Positions 6,488-8,514 of a stretch of 8,514 bases of DNA are shown here, one piece after another. Under the pieces are notes generated by a model, which was not told the origin of the DNA, made no database searches, and saw only the letters and a list, made by a program, of their open reading frames with translations. Origin of the DNA: Actinomycetales bacterium (GTDB taxonomy: Bacteria; Actinomycetota; Actinomycetes; Actinomycetales; BWSM-131); the NCBI GenBank assembly GCA_030149025.1, contig JASBSH010000228.1, positions 1 through 8,514 on the forward strand. Reading direction: 5' to 3'. How positions within the stretch are numbered: position 1 is the stretch's first letter; every line of letters begins with the position of its first letter. The position numbers and the translations under genes are program-made.

Positions 6488-8076
6488 CGCCAACCGACCG
6501 CCTTCAGCGCGCGCAGCGCCTGGGTGAACGCGCCGGTCCACCGCTCCGGTGGGAGCTTGAAGAACTGACCGAGGCCGAGCCCCCGGTGGGCGCCGAGCTG
6601 AACCGAGATCGTCTGGGACTCTGTGTATTTCGTGATACCGACCGCCCCGTGCCGCCGGCCGATGCCGGACTGCCGCATCCCGCCCATCGGCGCACCGACA
6701 CTGCCCCAGGCGGCCACGTATCCCTCGTTGACGTTCACCGTGCCGGCCTGGATCCGCGAGGCGATCCGGCGTCCCCGACGGACGTCCGATGTCCAGACGC
6801 TCGCGTTGAGGCCGTATTCGGTGCCGTTGGCCAGGCGAACTGCCTCGTCGTCGGAGGCGACGCGGTGCACGGAGACGACTGGGCCGAACGTCTCCCGGTC
6901 GTAGCACTCGGCGGCCGGTGTGACGCCGTCCAGGACCGTGGGCTCGTAGAACAGCGGACCGACGTCCGGCCGGGGCCTGCCACCCGTGAGAACCGTGGCG
7001 CCGTGCGCGAGAGCGTCGTCGACGTGCCGCGTGACCGTCTGGAGCTGGGCGGCTGAGACGAGGCTGCCCATGTCGGCGGTGTAGTCCAGGCTCGCTCCCA
7101 GCCTCAGCGCCCGCACCCGCGGCAGGAACACCGCCAGGAAGTCGTCGGCGATCCGCTCGTGCAGCAGCAGCCGTTCCATGGAGACGCACAGCTGCCCGGC
7201 GCTGGAGAAGCACGCCCTGACGGCGCCTTCCGCCGCCACCTCGAGGTCGGCGTCGTCGGCGACGTAGAGGGAGTTCTTGCCGCCCAGCTCCAGCGATGCA
7301 CCGACCAGCCGCCGGCCCGCCTGCTCCGCGACGAGCCGGCCGGTCGCGGTGGACCCGGTGAAGCACACGTAGTCGGCGGAGCTCACCAGCGCCCCGCCGA
7401 TCGTCGGCCCGTCACCGACCACGATCTGAAGAACACCCTCGGGAAGCCCTGCGCGCGACAGTGCGTCGGCGGCCCAGAGTGCGGTGAGCGTCGTCTGCGT
7501 GTCGGGCTTGAGCACCACGGCGTTGCCTGCCATCAGGGCGGGCAGGGCGTCGGAGACAGCGAGGGTCAGCGGGTAGTTCCAGGGGGCGATGATGCCGACC
7601 ACGCCGACGGGGTGGTGCAGCTCGTGCGTCACGGTCAGTCCCGGCACGAGTCCCGCCCGGCGTCTGGGACGGAGGTAGCCGGCGCCCCGTCGTGCGTAGT
7701 GACGGGCGACGATAGCGACGTCCGCGATCTCCTCGTAGGCGTGCACGCGCGCCTTGCCGCTCTCGATCTGGATCAGGTCCAGGACCTCGGACTGCTCCGT
7801 GAGCACGATGTCGTGCAGACGCAGCAGCACCCGGGCCCGCTCGGCCATGCTGCGCCGCGCCCAGCGCCGCTGCGCGGCACGGGCTGAGTCGACCGCGAGC
7901 GCCACGTCCGCCGGGGTGGACAGCGGGACGTCGGCCACCCGCTCGCCCGTGAAGGGTGCGGTCGTCGTGTGGGTGCGTGCTCTAGGGCTCGCAACGACGC
8001 GCTCCACGAGCCGGGCGACGAGCACGGGATCGGGTTGTTCGGAGAGCCGGAACTTACCTTCGGTAACCACCGCCAT
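6484..8076 (-). CDS. NAD(P)+-dependent aldehyde dehydrogenase, succinate-semialdehyde dehydrogenase-like
   Basis: This predicts a 530-residue enzyme of the aldehyde dehydrogenase superfamily, oxidising an aldehyde to its acid with NAD(P)+. Motifs in order are APWNYP with Asn167 (stabilises the thiohemiacetal), Lys190 (VVLKP, cofactor), FTGSTATGR (239-247, Rossmann turn), the general base Glu263 (LELGGKN), the nucleophile Cys297 (SSAGQLC) and ETFGP at 395-399. Overall similarity in these blocks is closest to actinobacterial GabD2-type succinate-semialdehyde dehydrogenases, but the genuine substrate could be another aldehyde, such as the product of the flavoprotein encoded next. The last ~35 residues (after TISVQLG) extend beyond the common ALDH core. 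The ATG at 8076 has no Shine-Dalgarno. A TACGCT box 6 bases before it suggests a leaderless transcript. The stop overlaps the next gene as ATGA. A MarR gene lies 71 bases upstream on the same strand. Confidence 0.93.
   Translation of the reverse strand: MAVVTEGKFRLSEQPDPVLVARLVERVVASPRARTHTTTAPFTGERVADVPLSTPADVALAVDSARAAQRRWARRSMAERARVLLRLHDIVLTEQSEVLDLIQIESGKARVHAYEEIADVAIVARHYARRGAGYLRPRRRAGLVPGLTVTHELHHPVGVVGIIAPWNYPLTLAVSDALPALMAGNAVVLKPDTQTTLTALWAADALSRAGLPEGVLQIVVGDGPTIGGALVSSADYVCFTGSTATGRLVAEQAGRRLVGASLELGGKNSLYVADDADLEVAAEGAVRACFSSAGQLCVSMERLLLHERIADDFLAVFLPRVRALRLGASLDYTADMGSLVSAAQLQTVTRHVDDALAHGATVLTGGRPRPDVGPLFYEPTVLDGVTPAAECYDRETFGPVVSVHRVASDDEAVRLANGTEYGLNASVWTSDVRRGRRIASRIQAGTVNVNEGYVAAWGSVGAPMGGMRQSGIGRRHGAVGITKYTESQTISVQLGAHRGLGLGQFFKLPPERWTGAFTQALRALKAVGWR
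8054..8066. promoter_or_regulatory. Palindrome TTACC-TTC-GGTAA, candidate operator
   Basis: This is a perfect 5-bp inverted repeat with a 3-base spacer, lying over codons 4-8 of the aldehyde dehydrogenase, 10-22 bases downstream of its ATG. If the transcript is leaderless, a bound repressor here would block early elongation. The adjacent MarR-family protein is the obvious candidate to bind it. Coding constraint or chance cannot be excluded. Confidence 0.35.
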
Positions 8077-8082
8077 GGAGGC

Positions 8083-8112
8083 AGCGTAGGCGTCCGGCGA
8101 GGCGGTTGGCTA
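8083..8112 (-). promoter_or_regulatory. Possible promoter of the ALDH-GMC operon, leaderless start
   Basis: On the minus strand, TAGCCA (8112-8107; 4 of 6 with TTGACA) and TACGCT (8088-8083; fits TAnnnT) are 18 bases apart. The -10 ends 6 bases before the A of the ATG at 8076, so transcription could begin at the start codon, which fits the absence of a ribosome binding site. A CGGTT/AACCG inverted repeat (8103-8107 and 8122-8126) overlaps the -35. Weak, inferred from sequence only. Confidence 0.35.
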
Positions 8113-8147
8113 CCAGCGGATAACCGGGCCCTGCAGGGTGCTTCGAG

Positions 8148-8514
8148 TCAGCGACGCGGTCCTTCGTAGGGCGCCGTCATGACGCCGGTCGGGTCGAGCC
8201 GGGCGAGGATCGCGTCGCTGATCTCGGCGAGCTGGTCGATCTGCTCATCGGTGAGCGCGTCGATGACGTGCTGCCGCACGTTCTCCACGTGACCTGGCGC
8301 CGACTCCCGCAACTTGGCCCAGCCCGACCCGGTGAGCCGGGCGTTGGTGGCGCGAGCGTCCTCCGGGCAGGGGAAGCGCTCCACCAGGTCGCGCTCCTCC
8401 AGTCGCCGGACCACGTGAGAGAGCCGAGGCAGCGTGGCATTGGTGCTCGCCGCGAGCGCCGTCATGCGCAGAATTCTGTCCGGGGCCTGCGAAAGCATCG
8501 CCAGCACCTGGTAC
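8148..8514 (-). CDS. MarR-family transcriptional regulator (5' end outside window)
   Basis: The visible part is the last 121 residues of a winged-helix regulator; about 35-40 N-terminal residues are missing, judged from the usual ~155-residue length. The frame is open to the window edge and begins ...YQVLAMLSQAPDRILRM, the standard MarR helix 2-3 region. The recognition part follows (LAASTNATLPRLSHVVRRLEERDLVER), then the wing with its conserved Asp-x-Arg (EDARATNARLT) and the C-terminal dimerisation helices (VRQHVIDALTDEQIDQLAEISDAIL). MarR proteins bind palindromic operators as dimers and usually release DNA on binding a small phenolic or lipophilic ligand or on Cys oxidation. It lies upstream of the aldehyde dehydrogenase and GMC genes on the same strand, 71 bases away, and may control them and itself. 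Its ligand is unknown. Confidence 0.92.
   Translation of the reverse strand, partial: YQVLAMLSQAPDRILRMTALAASTNATLPRLSHVVRRLEERDLVERFPCPEDARATNARLTGSGWAKLRESAPGHVENVRQHVIDALTDEQIDQLAEISDAILARLDPTGVMTAPYEGPRR

Noticed and set aside
6488..7366. N-terminal extension of the GMC oxidoreductase to 888 residues
   Set aside because: The extra 293 residues are the out-of-frame shadow of the aldehyde dehydrogenase. The FAD motif begins right after the ATG at 6487, as expected for the family.
8129..8138. CCCTGCAGGG 10-bp palindrome between the MarR and ALDH genes
   Set aside because: It has no loop, so it cannot form a useful hairpin or terminator, and it lies apart from the likely promoter boxes. It could be an operator half, but I see no more support than chance.

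Overview
This is high-GC DNA with strong G/C preference at third codon positions and GTG as well as ATG starts. Together with the protein families present, it points to an actinomycete chromosome. I cannot name the genus from sequence alone. I see no IS element, integrase, tRNA, rRNA or CRISPR array.

Left part, plus strand (1-2306): the 3' end of one ABC exporter half-transporter overlaps by 4 bases the start of a complete second half-transporter. Their nucleotide-binding domains are degenerate in complementary ways. The first keeps a good signature but has lost the Walker B Asp, the switch His and the Q-loop Gln. The second keeps these but has a broken signature. They therefore look like the two halves of an asymmetric heterodimeric exporter with one competent ATPase site.

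Middle (2307-4714): a 213-base leader with direct repeats and a perfect 10-bp hairpin precedes a secreted subtilisin-like (S8) protease, whose start is fixed by a strong ribosome binding site. The protease has a complete catalytic triad, but one missing base near 3881 shifts the frame. The last 67 residues of the family fold therefore lie in the -1 frame, up to 4084. Convergent with it, on the minus strand, is a small CxxC/CxxC protein (probable zinc ribbon). Divergent from that, on the plus strand, is a short GNAT-like acetyltransferase of the NATD1/YjdJ type.

Right part, minus strand (4700-8514), read right to left: a MarR-family regulator (5' end outside the window), an aldehyde dehydrogenase similar to succinate-semialdehyde dehydrogenases, and a cholesterol-oxidase-like GMC flavoprotein. 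The last two overlap by ATGA. The arrangement suggests a regulated alcohol-to-aldehyde-to-acid oxidation module, with the flavoprotein making the aldehyde and the dehydrogenase removing it. The flavoprotein carries a CxxCxxCxxxC cluster that could hold an iron-sulfur centre. The dehydrogenase start shows a possible leaderless promoter and a small palindrome that could be the MarR operator.

Most of the window is ordinary. The best points for follow-up are the protease frameshift, the Cys cluster in the flavoprotein and the MarR-ALDH-GMC module. I did not find a clearly new defence or mobile system.
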